Source of the DNA: Phyllostachys edulis
Lineage: Eukaryota; Streptophyta; Magnoliopsida; Poales; Poaceae
DNA length: 64,000 nt
NCBI GenBank assembly: GCA_036346405.1
Contig: CM070559.1
Location: forward strand, 43,217,518 to 43,281,517
Direction: 5' to 3'
The notes below the pieces were generated by a model. It was not told where the DNA came from, searched no databases, and saw only the letters and a program-made list of their open reading frames with translations. Below are positions 35,908-46,733 of the stretch, in pieces. Numbering within the stretch: the first letter of the stretch is position 1; every line of letters begins with the position of its first letter. The position numbers and the translations under genes were made by a program.

Positions 35908-36039
35908 CTTCCGCTTCTGGTGGTGGTGTTCTGCCTCTATTAGAGGGGTAGATGGTGAGGGGAGAGCTTGTCGGAGGTCCGAGGTGAAGCTCTGCAGGCG
36001 GTGAAGAAGGGGAGGCGCGTCCGAAGGGGGGAGATGAGG

Positions 36040-36205
36040 TGATGTGGGCGAGGATGGCGATGAGGGAGGCGAGGTCGGAAGCGGCAGCGCGGTGCTTTGG
36101 CTGCGGGTATGTGGGGGGAGGAGGGACGTGAGGGGAAGTGGGCGAAGAGGATGGCGGGGATGGAGGGCGAGGTCAGAAGCGACGGCGGGGTGCTTCGGGG
36201 AGGGA
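36040..36205 (+). repeat. imperfect tandem duplication upstream of the armadillo fragment
   Basis: A unit running from GTGGGCGAGGATGGCGATG (about 36045) recurs from GTGGGCGAAGAGGATGGCG (about 36138). Both copies continue through GGCGAGGTCGGAAGCG and GCGGTGCTT-like sequence. The period is about 93 bp. It lies in GC-rich DNA upstream of exon 1 of the armadillo fragment and codes for nothing recognisable. Confidence 0.6.
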
Positions 36206-36309
36206 GAGGGCGAAGCGGTGGAGGGATCTAGAAGGCTCCCTTTTGCCTGTACGCGTGGCCAGCACCGAACTGATTATCTTGGTTCTTCATCACGGTGTCG
36301 TATATATAC

Positions 36310-36545
36310 TTACTACTCAATTGAGAGAATTTTTGGCCGTATTAGCACGTCTTCACCGTGTATTTACAGGAATAGCCGTCCTCCAATTATTTTTGCGAAA
36401 ATAGCCCTGCCGCCGTGGTGGCGTCTGTGACCCTCTAACTGCCATGTACCCCCACACGGCGCACGTGTGGATAGCCCATACACCATGGGTGTCCCCTCCC
36501 GATTAGGGTTTCACCCCTAATCGGTAATTAGGGTTTCATTGTTTT
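36310..36545 (+). repeat. dispersed repeat family R, copy 1
   Basis: This roughly 235-bp sequence is homologous, in inverse orientation, to 45395-45516 joined to 52162-52275. Shared landmarks are GAATTTTTGGCCG, TATTTACAGGAAT, a GGTACATG-type box and a small palindrome near the end, CCGATTAGGG with its complement CCCTAATCGG six bases apart. No target duplication is evident, so its class is unknown. Confidence 0.65.
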
Positions 36546-36559
36546 TGTCAGATTTTTAA

Positions 36560-37130
36560 AATATAGCAAATGAGTTCAATTTTTTTTTGAAATTTTATAT
36601 GAATGATCCTAACATGGTGTACTTTCTTGTGTAATTTTTTCATAATTTTACTCATTCTGATTTTATCTCGCAATTTCATTTAAGTGTATTGATTTATACG
36701 AATTTGTGAATGTAGAAAATGTGCTCCAAAAATTATGAATTTTGTTTTGAAGGCTCCTCACGCAGTGGACTTGATTGTGTAATGTTTTGATAATTTTATA
36801 TGTGTTCTGGAATTGTCTAAAAAATTTAGGATTTAGGTCATGAAAATTTGGATTTTAGGTTTCGAAAATTAGAGTTTCATGATTTCATGTGACTTGGAAT
36901 GTATGGGAAAAAAGTTGCATTGCAACTCCAATGGAGATGTCGATATACAATATGGCGCAGAAATTTCATGTTACGTTTGGATCATTCATTAGCATGTCTT
37001 AGCCTCCTATAAAACATGCACTAATATGCAATATGCAGTCATTAGTTATGTGATATTTGCTGATGTATTAAAGGAGGCCTTATTATTTATTACTTACTAT
37101 ATCTCCTATTAAACAGCGAAAATGGATAGC
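36560..37130. other. AT-rich DNA without recognised features
   Basis: There are no open frames with family motifs, and no terminal repeats or target duplications are seen on either strand. Confidence 0.4.
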
Positions 37131-37135
37131 AATCT

Positions 37136-37342
37136 GGAGACGTGCTTGTATGTAAACATCCTAGGTTACATTTTGGTGATATACATATCTTGACAGCAAG
37201 GTATATTAGCGGTATAGAGGAGGTTGTGGGATATTCCAAATATGCTATACTTTTCCCTAATTTTGGAAAATGATCTTTGGCCGTTGAGATAACCAATAGT
37301 GATTTTGACGGCGACAAGTACTGGGTCTCGAGAAACCCAAAG
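37136..37342 (+). pseudogene. RNA-dependent RNA polymerase (RDR) catalytic fragment
   Basis: Cellular RDRs make double-stranded RNA for small-RNA pathways. This 69-codon stretch encodes VLVCKHPRLHFGDIHILTA, KYAILFPNFGK and ITNSDFDGDKYWVSRNPK. It matches the core of plant RDRs, including the metal-binding DxDGD motif, here DFDGD. The Asp-Phe-Asp form suggests the RDR3/4/5 (gamma) clade rather than RDR1/2/6, which use DLDGD; that assignment is from memory. One in-frame TGA interrupts it just before the SLAVEIT block. Sequence on either side shows no RDR homology I can see, so it is an isolated relic. Confidence 0.75.
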
Positions 37343-37570
37343 GTCAGTTGACTGCTAATCGATGGAAGGTAAATTGCGAGGCACAGAACCAGAACTACAT
37401 TAGAGTCCGCAGACAGAAGCACGTTACACGTGGTCACATGGCATAATGGTTCGGTTATTTGCTTTAGTCATCCTCGCTACTACAACGATACACTACGATA
37501 CAAGCATCCGGACCATGTAAGTATACATGCCTTCAGGAGATAGGAAAAACATGGCGGGTAGGACGGGAGA

Positions 37571-37890
37571 CTACTACGGAATGGCCTGACCTACTGCGTG
37601 GACCGGGGCCATTTGCCCTTCCTTGCGAGCTCGACGTTGTACACCTCGTCGGCCGCCTTGGCCTCGACCGCCATTTTCCTCTTTTCTCGCGCTACCTCTC
37701 GCGAGCCTTGCACTCTCTGTGCTTGCACGCCTCGAGATGAGCTTGCATCTCTCGCCGGATACGCCTGCTGTGCTCTTCAATGCGGCGCTACTCCTCCCTC
37801 TTCTCGTGGTCCCTCTTGGCATCCCACCCCTCACAGTCCAAACGTCACTAGCCCTGTGGGTGGATCTCTTCGTCGATCCACTTGGGGTAG
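37571..37890 (-). pseudogene. unidentified charged, coiled-coil-like coding relic
   Basis: One minus-strand frame reads PLCGYPKWIDEEIHPQG, then WDAKRDHEKR, RRIEEHSRRIRREMQAHLEA and KAADEVYNVELARKGKWP, interrupted by four stops. The Arg/Glu/Lys pattern suggests a coiled coil. A further minus-strand frame at 38459-38184 may be an upstream exon (LQHNVAQMENQWDEIHELA). I do not recognise the family. The 4.5-kb solo LTR at 38433 interrupts its upstream side. Confidence 0.3.
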
Positions 37891-39282
37891 CCACATAGCG
37901 GATCTGGGGACTACGGGTATAGATGGGAGAGGTTGTTAGTGCGTACTTTGAAAGAAAAATGGTAGGGGAACATACTGTAATCAGCCCTTACCGACTACCG
38001 ATAGCGTGCCGTGTCTCAACGGCGGTTGAGATAGTCCGAGGAGTAGTTGGCGCAACCCTAGTAACGCATGCCCAGGCTGAGCCGCTGCTTGGACTTGAAG
38101 AACTTGCATGTGTCCCTGCACCAACAGAGGGGTGAGTTATCCCCCTCAGGTGGGTCTTGTGGCGAATGCTCGGTGGGATTGTTCTAGTAGGGGTTGCTAC
38201 TACGGGGGGCGTCATTGCGGGGAGGTGCCCTCCTGGCATGCTCCGCTTGTTTGTCTCGGACTACAGCAACCCTTGCGAGTTCGTGGATCTCGTCCCATTG
38301 GTTCTCCATCTGAGCGACATTGTGTTGAAGTGTTGATGCAAGAGAACCCGCCATAGGAGGGGTACTACTTAAATGCCGAGTCGGCCTGGCGTACGCGGCT
38401 GCATTATAATTGGGTTGAAGGAAATTCACATCTGTAACAACCCAAAGTTCTGTTACCAATTTAAATTAATTAAAGTTATTAATTTATTGGATTTTCTGAA
38501 ATTTGAAAGAGTTTGATTGCTTTATTTGAATTTCTAAAGTTTTTAAAATCCAAAAATAAAATTTATTAAAGCTTTTAAAGTTTTATTTGAGTTAAAGTTG
38601 AAAAATAAAAATTAAATTAATTTTGAGAATTTTACGAAATGTTAAAAGCTTTTTCCTAAATGTTTTAAAGCCAAAATAATTTATTTGCAAAATAAAAAGC
38701 CAACTTTAAGTTGGGAATAATTTTATTAAGTCGAGAATAATTCTAGGAATTTTTATAACTTTTTCTAGAATTTTTGGACTCTATTTGCTATTTTCTAAAA
38801 TTCTAAATCAATTAGTCCAAATTCTGAAATTGGAAAACTAATAAAAATCCTATTCTTCTTTTTGGGCCGAAAATCGTCAAACTGTTTTTCCTCTCCGTTA
38901 AATGGCCCACCAGAAACCTCCTCTCTCTCCCAAACCCCCATCTTTTCTCCACCGTCGGATGGAGATCCGACGGGCTACACACGCCCACGCCACCCCGCCT
39001 CCCCGCACCGTTGGATGCACATCCAACGGCGCACGACCCTTCTTCCTCCCCCGTCGTCTTCCCCAAACCGCCGCACGCCTCCACCATTTTCGGCCCCGGG
39101 AGCTCCGCAACGGCCACGACTTCCTCCTCTTGACCCGCGCACGCGTGCGCGTCATCCCCACGACCTCAACCGCCGCCACCCCGCCCACGTTCCTCCCCTC
39201 TCCGCGCCCGGTTCAACCGCGCGCCGCAACCGTCGCGGCCACCACGACGTCGCCCCACGATCTCCTCGTCCCGAGCCGCCCT

Positions 39283-39294
39283 CGCCCTATAAAA
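39283..39294 (+). promoter_or_regulatory. TATA box within the large solo LTR
   Basis: CCCTATAAAAGG sits at the head of a GC-rich leader, as expected for the U3/R border of an LTR. It could still drive transcription to the right; no transcript evidence is available. Confidence 0.5.
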
Positions 39295-39999
39295 GGACGC
39301 GCCGGGACCGCCTCTTCTCCCTCACTCCAACGCCCCAACCCACTCCTCCTCTCCCCTCTCGGCTTCGCCGGATTTCGAAGCTTTGCGCCGGCCACCGCGT
39401 CGCGGTCCTTCACCGATTCCGGCGACCTCAAGGGCTCACCGTCGACCGCGACCACCGCAAGAAGACCGCCCGTCATGGCGCGCCCGTCTGCGCGCCCAGA
39501 TCGCCGGAGTGCCTCCGAACGCCGCCCATGCGCGACCCGACCGCTCGCCCGCCTTTTCTCACGCGGCCGCCTCAGTTCCCCTCCGGCCACGGGTGGCGCC
39601 CAGTTCATGACGCCCGCTCGTCATTTTGGTACCATCGCCGGCCTTCACCGGGTCGTCGTTCGCCATCGTCGTATCTTTGAAAGCCGCATGGTTATTATAG
39701 CGATGGCATCGCCACGCCACTGCCACCCGGCGCCACGTCGCCAAAATCGCCTACGTGGCTGCCCAGTCAGCATGCCCACGTGGCACTCCAAAACCTCCCC
39801 CATTCCCAAGCCTCGGTGAACCCAGTCCACCAAGAGCCAAGCCACTGACATGTGGGCCCCACATGTCAGGAATTAGTTAATTCATTTAAATTCTGAATTG
39901 ATGAGGGCTGACATCATGCTTGCACAATAAATGGGATTTCCTTTAGGAAAATAATTCAATAAATTCAATAAATCCAATTTAGGGTTTAATATAGAATTA

Positions 40000-40620
40000 A
40001 ATTTGTATAATTCATAACTTTTACATCTTGGCTCCAAATTAGATGATTCAAATTTCTAAAATCTTAGAAAATTATTGTCTAACTAAATAAAATATAATTA
40101 TTCTATTTGGAGTTCAGTTTAGTTTTGTTTTAGAATTTAGAAATCATTTAAATTTCAAATTTAGGTTAAAATTAATAAAATTCATTTGTATCTCAAACTC
40201 CAATTTTAGTGAGTCAAATTTATAAAATCTTACAGATTTATGTTTTAACTAAGGAAAGTATAAATACTTGTTTTGGAGTAATTTAAATTGTCTTTTGAAA
40301 TCAAAATAGTTTAAATTGCTCATTTAAGATTTAAACTTGTAAAATATATACCTTTTGATTCCTAACTCCAAATTAAGTGTTTTAAATTTATAAATTCATA
40401 TAAATTGAAGATCTAGCTAACTAAACCAAAATTATTTAAATTATGCTTCATTTGAATCTTGTTTGTATTTAGAAATTCATTTAAATTTCAGTTTTAAGAT
40501 TTAAAACTTGTAAAATTCATATCTTTTAAATCCCAACTCCAATTTGAGTGATTCAAATTTATAAAATTTTATAAAACTATTATATAACTAAATAAAACAG
40601 AATTATTTAGTTTTGAGTTA
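40000..40620 (+). repeat. four-unit degenerate AT-rich tandem repeat, period about 165-172 bp
   Basis: Each unit begins with AAAATTCATATCTTTT-like sequence, then (C/T)CCAACTCCAA, GTGATTCAAATTTATAAAAT and AACTAAATAAA. Units start near 40006, 40178, 40340 and 40512. Identity is moderate, so the array is old. It lies within the LTR. Confidence 0.65.
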
Positions 40621-43044
40621 ATTTGAATTGCCTTTTTGATTGGTTATTTGGATTTCGTTTGAATTTGGATAAGCTTTTCGGCGTATAGATTTGAACGATT
40701 AGGAGAATTAGATCCTTCGGAGAATTTAGAGAGTCAAGACTTCAACGAAGGCAAGTTACATTCTTGACCATATTTGCACCCAGTATTTAAAATTATTTAA
40801 ATTCTGTTTTAAATTATTATTGCATGCGTATTTATATTCAAGTAATTTAAATTCCTGTTTTAAGCTTTATAGTTATTCCCAATGCCTTTGTATGTCCAAT
40901 TATTGCCAAGAGAGGTGGTATGGAGACTATTATCGAATGCATATATATTTTGGAGTTTGGATAATAAATGAAGATTGTGAATGGATGTGTGAAGATAGAG
41001 GAAAATTGTTAATAGATAATGAATGATTACGAAATAGGTGATTATTGGTATTGGTTTATGGAAATAGATTATTATTAAGGATCGGATTGTGGTATTATTA
41101 GAGTTATATGATTGTTGGATATTAGATGTCAATCATAGATATAGATTATCATTGGATTATTAGATATTGGAATGAATGATGTTGGATTATTAGAAATACA
41201 TGATTATTATGGTTGTATTGTAGAAATAAATATTGGATCTGGGATTTTAGAGGTAGATTGTTGTTGATGTTGGATTAATAAAGATTGGATGATAGATAGA
41301 TACCATAGTCAAATCTTGAATTGTTGGTATTGGATTCTAGAAATAGATTGTCATTGGATATCAGATTATCTAAAAATTTGATTATAGGATTACATAGTTA
41401 TTGGATTGATAGATATCGGATTATAAAATTTGAGTATAGTTAAATATTTGGATCAATTGAAGTTGGATCATAGAAATAGACTTCTCTGATGTAGATTGGA
41501 CTAATGAATTTTGAATTCTTTGAAGGTTGGGTTATCACAATCTTGATGGATTACATCTTGATCTCGTTCTTGACAAGTCTTGGACATTTAACCCTCACCC
41601 TAGATAAAATCTAGTTGATACAATAGTATGAACTAGAACATTTTGAAAAGATTATGTTAGCAATGCTTAGACCCAAAATGTTTGATTTGGGAAACTTTCA
41701 CCAAAAATCAAATATTATTTAAGAATCCATGGCATTGGTTTATCATGGAAGTTTTGTTGTAAATGAATTTGAGAAAAATAAAATAAAATTATGGTTTGTA
41801 CTTGGGCGAAATGGTTGTTTGGATGGTGCATGTCAATGCACGGGCTCAATCTGGATAGGGTTGAGGCCCATGGGTTTTAATGGAAAGTCGCCCAAGTCAA
41901 TTGAGGACCGCATCTGGCGTTCCTTTGCTATGCCTATAATGGGCTATGCCTCACCGTGCAACCACTTGTCCCGAGTATGGGTAGGGGACTGCTAATTAAT
42001 TTGTAAAGTTCCATCGCGGTTGACCTGTTTGTACGTGGGCGGTCTTTCATGGCCTTTTCTTTTGACAAAGTCTTTTATGACTATTGTTCCCACCGCGCAA
42101 GAGGGGCTAGGAACTCTGCATTTCTATTCCAAAGGCGAAACCTTAGCGAGAAGCTGCGGTGGAATGGCGCATTGTAAAAGCCTTGCACGTGCTCTAGGCC
42201 GCTTACCTAAGGTAGTGGCGGTGGTATCGACGGATGCCAAGCAAACTAGAGAATTCGTGTTATGTGGGTAAAGTGTACAACCTCTGCGAGTGTAAAACTA
42301 TTGAATAGCAGCGTCATGATCATGGACATGCTAGCAAAGCCACTCAAAGTTAGACTTGGATTTTGATTTCAAAAAGACTTTGTCAATGGTTTATCCAAAT
42401 GGGAATTGGGCGGGAAGCCATATGATAGGAGGTATCCTTCACCATTCATGTGTGAATGTTATCGACTATAAAATTGATTTAGAAAATGAATTTTAGTTAT
42501 GTAATAAGCGCTTTGGAACTTAGTACAAGTATTTAAAGAAAATCTTTGCTTTATGCAAATTCAACCATATTAAGCTTTCCTTTGAGATATCCATATATGC
42601 ATGTCATTACATTATTTGTGGGTGTAACTTGCGAGCACAGTAGTTGTGCTCATTCTTGCTTAATGCAAATAATTTGAGAGGAGAAGGACTTTGCTACGGT
42701 GTGGATCTCGGCGACTAGGCCGCTTCCCAGTTGATTGCTGTGGCGGTTAACAGACCCTACTACTTCTTCGTCTTCCGCCGTGTTTATTTTATTGTTGGCT
42801 GTAAGCCTCCTTTGTAATCAACTCCGTTGTTATTTATTAATAAAGTTGTGATATGATTTTGTTACCATATTTGTTTCTTGTGTGAACTAGCTCTTGATCA
42901 TGGGACTAGTTGAGTGCCTGAGAGGATTCGGGAGTGTTAATCCTGGGTCTTACAACATCCGCGAGGCAACGGCCCTGAGGAGGAATTGTGTGGCAGTGTT
43001 GCGTCACGTCTATGAGGGAAGCAAACTCGTTGGATCACGTCGAT

Positions 43045-43907
43045 GCGCAAAGCTGCCTCGTCAGGTCACGTCGTCCTGAAAAGGTGGGGAGGTAGAGTTG
43101 TCATTTCCCTCTAAAAATTTTGAGCGCCAGAGTATGATCATTTCGGCTGAGAAGTTTGGAGAAATGGCGCAATGATAGAAACACGACAGTTAATCCGGCA
43201 AGGGGGTTACACGGCACATATGGACGATTGATGTAACAATTTTCTGTTATGTAATGCATGCATAGATAATGTTATTGGTTTCTTCTCATTCACGAAGGAC
43301 TGCGATGCATAGATAAAGAGTGGACATTACAATCTCATTACAACTGAACTTCTACTTGGCAAGAACAACATATAATAGAAGGAAGACAGCAAAACTAACT
43401 ATCTTAACTAATTTCCGAGGCATTTTCTCGACTCTTTCCATCCTTTCATCCAATCTTTTAAGTCTATTCTCTTTATTTTGCATTAGTTGATCAGAGGGCC
43501 GAGCCACTGGACGAAATACAGCAACATCACGGGAGTCTTCTTGCAAGGCAGCAATTTGCATTGCAATATCTCGAACCACTGGGACAGCTTCATCAGCCCA
43601 CTACCAAAACTGACATGTTGTGTTTCAGAAAAGAATTGCAGCTTCAAGTGAAAATATCTATCAATCGGGATGATTTTCCATAAGTTTCTATAAGATTTGA
43701 ACACTTCATTAATACTCGGGATAGATTCATTGGTGTATCCATTTAAGACTGCAAGAAAGGAGAAGAGGAAGTGAAGAGTGAGGTGAATGGCAGCGAAAGC
43801 ATCCATATATAGCCAGCGATAGCAGAAAATGGCGTCAAAGCTGCCTCATTGGGTCACGTCATCCTAAAAAGCTGGGGAGGTAGAGTTGTCATTTCCCTCT
43901 AAAAAGG
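43045..43907. repeat. pair of about 73-bp direct repeats (43045-43118 and 43836-43907)
   Basis: Both copies run CAAAGCTGCCTC...GGTCACGTC...CCT...AAAAG.TGGGGAGG followed by TAGAGTTGTCATTTCCCTCT, with few mismatches. They flank about 720 bp that includes a small minus-strand open frame. Direct repeats of this kind could be a segmental duplication or very short LTR-like ends, but TG...CA borders are not apparent. Confidence 0.6.
43352..43579 (-). CDS. small hypothetical protein with coiled coil and C-terminal membrane segment
   Basis: The 75-codon frame starts MVRDIAMQIAALQEDS, has a charged helix (ENRLKRLDERMERVEKM), and ends with a hydrophobic tail IVSFAVFLLLYVVLAK at the stop, the layout of a tail-anchored protein. 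A TAG precedes the frame in phase; it could be an intron acceptor (TTTTGGTAG), so this may be a last exon. Another frame at 43806-43483 overlaps it. A TATA-like CTATATATGG lies at about 43807-43816 on the same strand. I do not recognise the family. It may be real or a relic. Confidence 0.35.
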   Translation of the reverse strand: MVRDIAMQIAALQEDSRDVAVFRPVARPSDQLMQNKENRLKRLDERMERVEKMPRKLVKIVSFAVFLLLYVVLAK

Positions 43908-44308
43908 TCGCGAGGCGGAGTGTGGTCTTCTCAGTCTGAAAAGTAAGCGTCACAGCGTCGCAATGTGTTGTCATGTCGGTACGAAAAGGTAGTGTGGGGG
44001 AGTCATGCTAGAAAGAGGGTGGTGTGAGAAGTCCCGATGCTGACTCCCTCAGGATTTTTTTCCCAATTTAAGAGGTCCAATTAAGCAAACATTATTTTCA
44101 TTAAGCTCTACCAACCTTTAATTGAAATCATTAAATGAACCAATTTAAGACGTTTTCATACATAAAATTGACGACATTTGAAGCATTACAAGCATTACAT
44201 GATACACGCGCGGGTTTATTGCAATCGGGATGAAGGATGATGGGGTATTATCACATGTAACCCGATAAAATAGACATTCTTTGTTTATTTATCAGTTTAA
44301 TGTATATG

Positions 44309-44528
44309 ATATTATTTAATACTGTATTGTTCCACATGCTAGATAAGAGTGTACATGAACCAACTGAAAGAAATATGTGGTATGCAGATCATATAACGAT
44401 GTACTGTAGCCTCCGTGCGTTCGAAGACTGCGGTACATCATTATAAGATCTGCATGCTACGCATTTCCCTCAGTTGGCTCATGTACAAGCCTATCTAGCA
44501 TGTGGTACAATACAGTTTTAAAGAATAT
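44309..44528. repeat. long imperfect hairpin (about 90-bp arms)
   Basis: The left arm (to about 44404) and the right arm (from about 44433) are inverted copies with roughly 85% identity. Shared blocks are ACTGTATTG, CCACATGCTAGATA, TGTACATGA.CCAACTGA and ATGCAGATC.TATAA. The loop is about 28 nt. There is no obvious target duplication. The RNA of either strand would fold into a single long stem, as in a foldback MITE or a young miRNA/siRNA precursor. Confidence 0.75.
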
Positions 44529-44769
44529 TCTATCTATCTTCTACACAATGAGCTGGTCTCGGTCCGAGGAGCCTTCCCCTTCCCCTTGTCGCAGGACTCC
44601 CCACGACGGTGTCGTAAGTAGAAGTCGCTCATGTCCTGCGACTCCATAGTGTAAGTGCACCGTACAGTGAAAAGGTGACAAGGACGTACAGTGTAAAACG
44701 TAACAAGGAAGAGTAAATTATACTATCGTACAAGTTTCGTTGTACATAACAAAACAAGGCAGAGAAAAC

Positions 44770-45385
44770 ATTACATTGCGATACTGAATGATGACCAAAC
44801 GAGCTGGGTCTGTTGGGGCAGTCCTTCATTGAGTGCCTAGGGGCCTTGTATATCCTGCACTTGATTGTGCGGCTAATACTGGTACGTTGGCTGGCATCCA
44901 TATCGTTCTAGAAGCGTCGCGTCTGCCGTCGTCCCTTCCCTATTGTCTTCAAGTCCTTGTTCGGACCCCATTGCACCCTGTACAGCCAAAGATCATTGTA
45001 GTTCATGTCCAGACCATACGAGTGAAACTCTGCACTCTATGTACTGAAAAGGTGCTTTATGTTGTAGTACTCGAAGATGTACGGTGTAGACATCTGCCGC
45101 ATCTGCGCACACACCTTGTACACATGTGAGCATGGCTTGCGTAGGAGCTTCGGCTTGTTGCAGGTGCATGTCGCCACATCACCCAGAGTGCATGCCTATT
45201 TGCTTTCCCCTGTGGCATGACTGTTGATATATTTCTGCCGAAACCTAATCTCATACTTCCTCCTGAGGCCATCGATCACCTGGATGTCGTGCATCCGGGC
45301 CTTCTCCATCTTCTGGTCCATGTGCCTCTGCGTGTTATCGGATCACCGCTTGCCTTCCTCCATTTGTCGTTTGGCTGTGGTGGCT
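44770..45385 (-). pseudogene. Mutator-like (MULE) transposase, 3' fragment with SWIM zinc finger
   Basis: The clear block, read leftwards from 45385, is ATTAKRQMEEGKR, a stop, then MEKARMHDIQVID, LRRKYEIRFRQKYINSHATG and CTCNKPKLLRKPCSHVYKVC. The last is the CxC...CxH SWIM finger that closes MuDR-type transposases. After another stop and frame changes comes a zinc-knuckle relic, IKCRIYKAPRHSMKDCPN, in which the second Cys is Tyr. The catalytic MULE domain, which should lie upstream to the right, is missing, because family-R sequence begins at 45395. It is a truncated, dead copy. FAR1-type host genes share the SWIM finger, but the zinc knuckle favours a transposon. Confidence 0.75.
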
Positions 45386-45394
45386 CTATTGACA

Positions 45395-45516
45395 GCGGAA
45401 ATGCTAATCCGCTGATTAGGGCTGAAACCCTAATCGGGAAAGGGACACGTGGCGGGCGGGCGGACCACCGCACGGTGGCTGTGCGGCAGGGGGTACATGG
45501 CGGCCGCAGAGGGGCT
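45395..45516 (-). repeat. dispersed repeat family R, copy 2, left part
   Basis: This is homologous in inverse orientation to 36430-36545, with GATTAGGG...CCCTAATCGGG, an ACACGTGG box and a GGGGGTACATGGC box. The copy is split here by insertion of the CACTA element and resumes at 52162. Confidence 0.65.
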
Positions 45517-45539
45517 CACTACACCATGGCACAATATTA

Positions 45540-45945
45540 AGGGCAATGCAATTGCGGAAAAAACTTTCCGACAATTTATCTCTTGCCGGCAATGTGTATT
45601 CGGCACTTATTGCTGCCGTAAAATCTTTGCTTGGGAAAGACTTTTCCGGCAGATATGTGTTTTCGGCGATTAAAGTGCCCTAGATAAGTTGGTTTTCCCG
45701 GCGATTAGAGTTTCCCGTGATTGGAGTTTTCGGCGATTATATGTATTGCGGCGATTAACATGCCCTCGATTGTATATTTTGCCTACAGCGATTAACATGC
45801 CCTCGATTGTATGTTTTGCGGCGATTAACATGCCCTCGATTGTATGTTTTAGCGGCGATTAAGTGCCCTAGATAAGTTTGTTTTCCCGGCAATTAGACTT
45901 ATTCGGCGATTAAGCGCCTAGATTGTGTATTGTCGCTAGAATAGA
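45540..45945. repeat. left subterminal repeats of the Pack-CACTA element
   Basis: Repeated GGCGATTAACATGCCCTCG with a spacer GATTGTATGTTTT gives three neighbouring units at about 45745-45860, with related (G/C)GGCGATTA and TTGCCGGCA motifs around them. Such arrays bind the TNPA-like protein in this superfamily. The motif differs entirely from the ACAGACGG array of the other CACTA family in this window. Confidence 0.7.
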
Positions 45946-46733
45946 CACCTATATACATGTAAAATACCAATATAATTTAATTACGCCACAAGATATTTTC
46001 TCAATAGTTGGCACCATTCAGCGAATTTAGAAAACATACAATTTTCTCGATCATCATGCAAAATACATAAACACGAAATATGATATTTACGATAAGCATA
46101 ACGATACATGTGCGTTACACCATACACATGCAATTTGAAATTCTATTCGAACAAATAATATTTTTAGGTAAACCAACCATAACATATCCATGAATGAATT
46201 GATTCCCATATCATTATGTCCTACAACCTCGTACAAGGTCTTGAATGGATTGATTTTATACCTATTTCTTGAGTTCTCTGAAAAGAAAAAAAACTATAAT
46301 GTATATTAGAACAACAAATACATTGGAGTCTGAGCTTGGGACTTGGGTGTGTGTCTAATATACATTGTCCACTACAATAACCGAGTATGTGCTCCATTTA
46401 ACATGCCACTAAACAAGACAAGGAAGCGAAGGAGAATTTCCAAGTTACACTTCATCTAGCCACTTAATTTCTTGAGCTCCCTAACAAGGCTAATGTGGAA
46501 CAACTTGAAGACCTTGTGTGTGGCAATGGATCACAAATACTTCCTTGTTCCCATTGGCATCCATTAGTGAACACAAATACCACCATGTCATAAATCACAA
46601 GAATTAACAATTTCACCCCTAGGCATATCACCATTGAGCTCTCTAGATAATGGGAGGTTTAGGTTACAAATATAGGTGCGATAAATCATGCAAAGAAACA
46701 AAGCGTATAAAAGTCACTACAACGTGAACTTAC

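Larger units (their letters stand above)
38433..42954 (+). mobile_element. 4.5-kb solo LTR of a gypsy (Tekay/Del-like) element, TSD ACATC
   Basis: ACATC at 38428-38432 and 42955-42959 flanks 4,522 bp that begins TGTAACAACCC and ends GGGTCTTACA, so the borders TGTAA...TTACA are inverted. There is no internal domain. Very long LTRs with a TGTAACA(A/G)CCC start are known from Tekay/Del-type chromoviruses; that placement is an inference. It contains a GC-rich promoter-like block with CCCTATAAAAGG near 39283-39294, an AT-rich tandem repeat at 40000-40620, and a segment at 41500-42300 homologous to 59580-60260. Long open frames at 38862-39819 are composition artefacts over the leader. Confidence 0.85.

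Noticed and set aside
35349..35951. 200-codon plus-strand frame
   Set aside because: It is the antisense shadow of ARIA-like exon 1 and its GC-rich flank.
30000..36300. Helitron or Pack-MULE ends around the three-gene fragment cluster
   Set aside because: I looked for inverted repeats, 9-bp duplications, and a TC start with a hairpin-CTRR end and could not place a convincing pair, so no element is called.
38862..39819. Two overlapping plus-strand frames of 272 and 305 codons
   Set aside because: They are Arg/Pro-rich composition artefacts over the GC-rich leader of the large solo LTR.
28183..42959. CRISPR-like direct repeats or bacterial operon features
   Set aside because: The window is eukaryotic with spliced genes; regular spacer arrays are absent and tandem repeats here are minisatellites.
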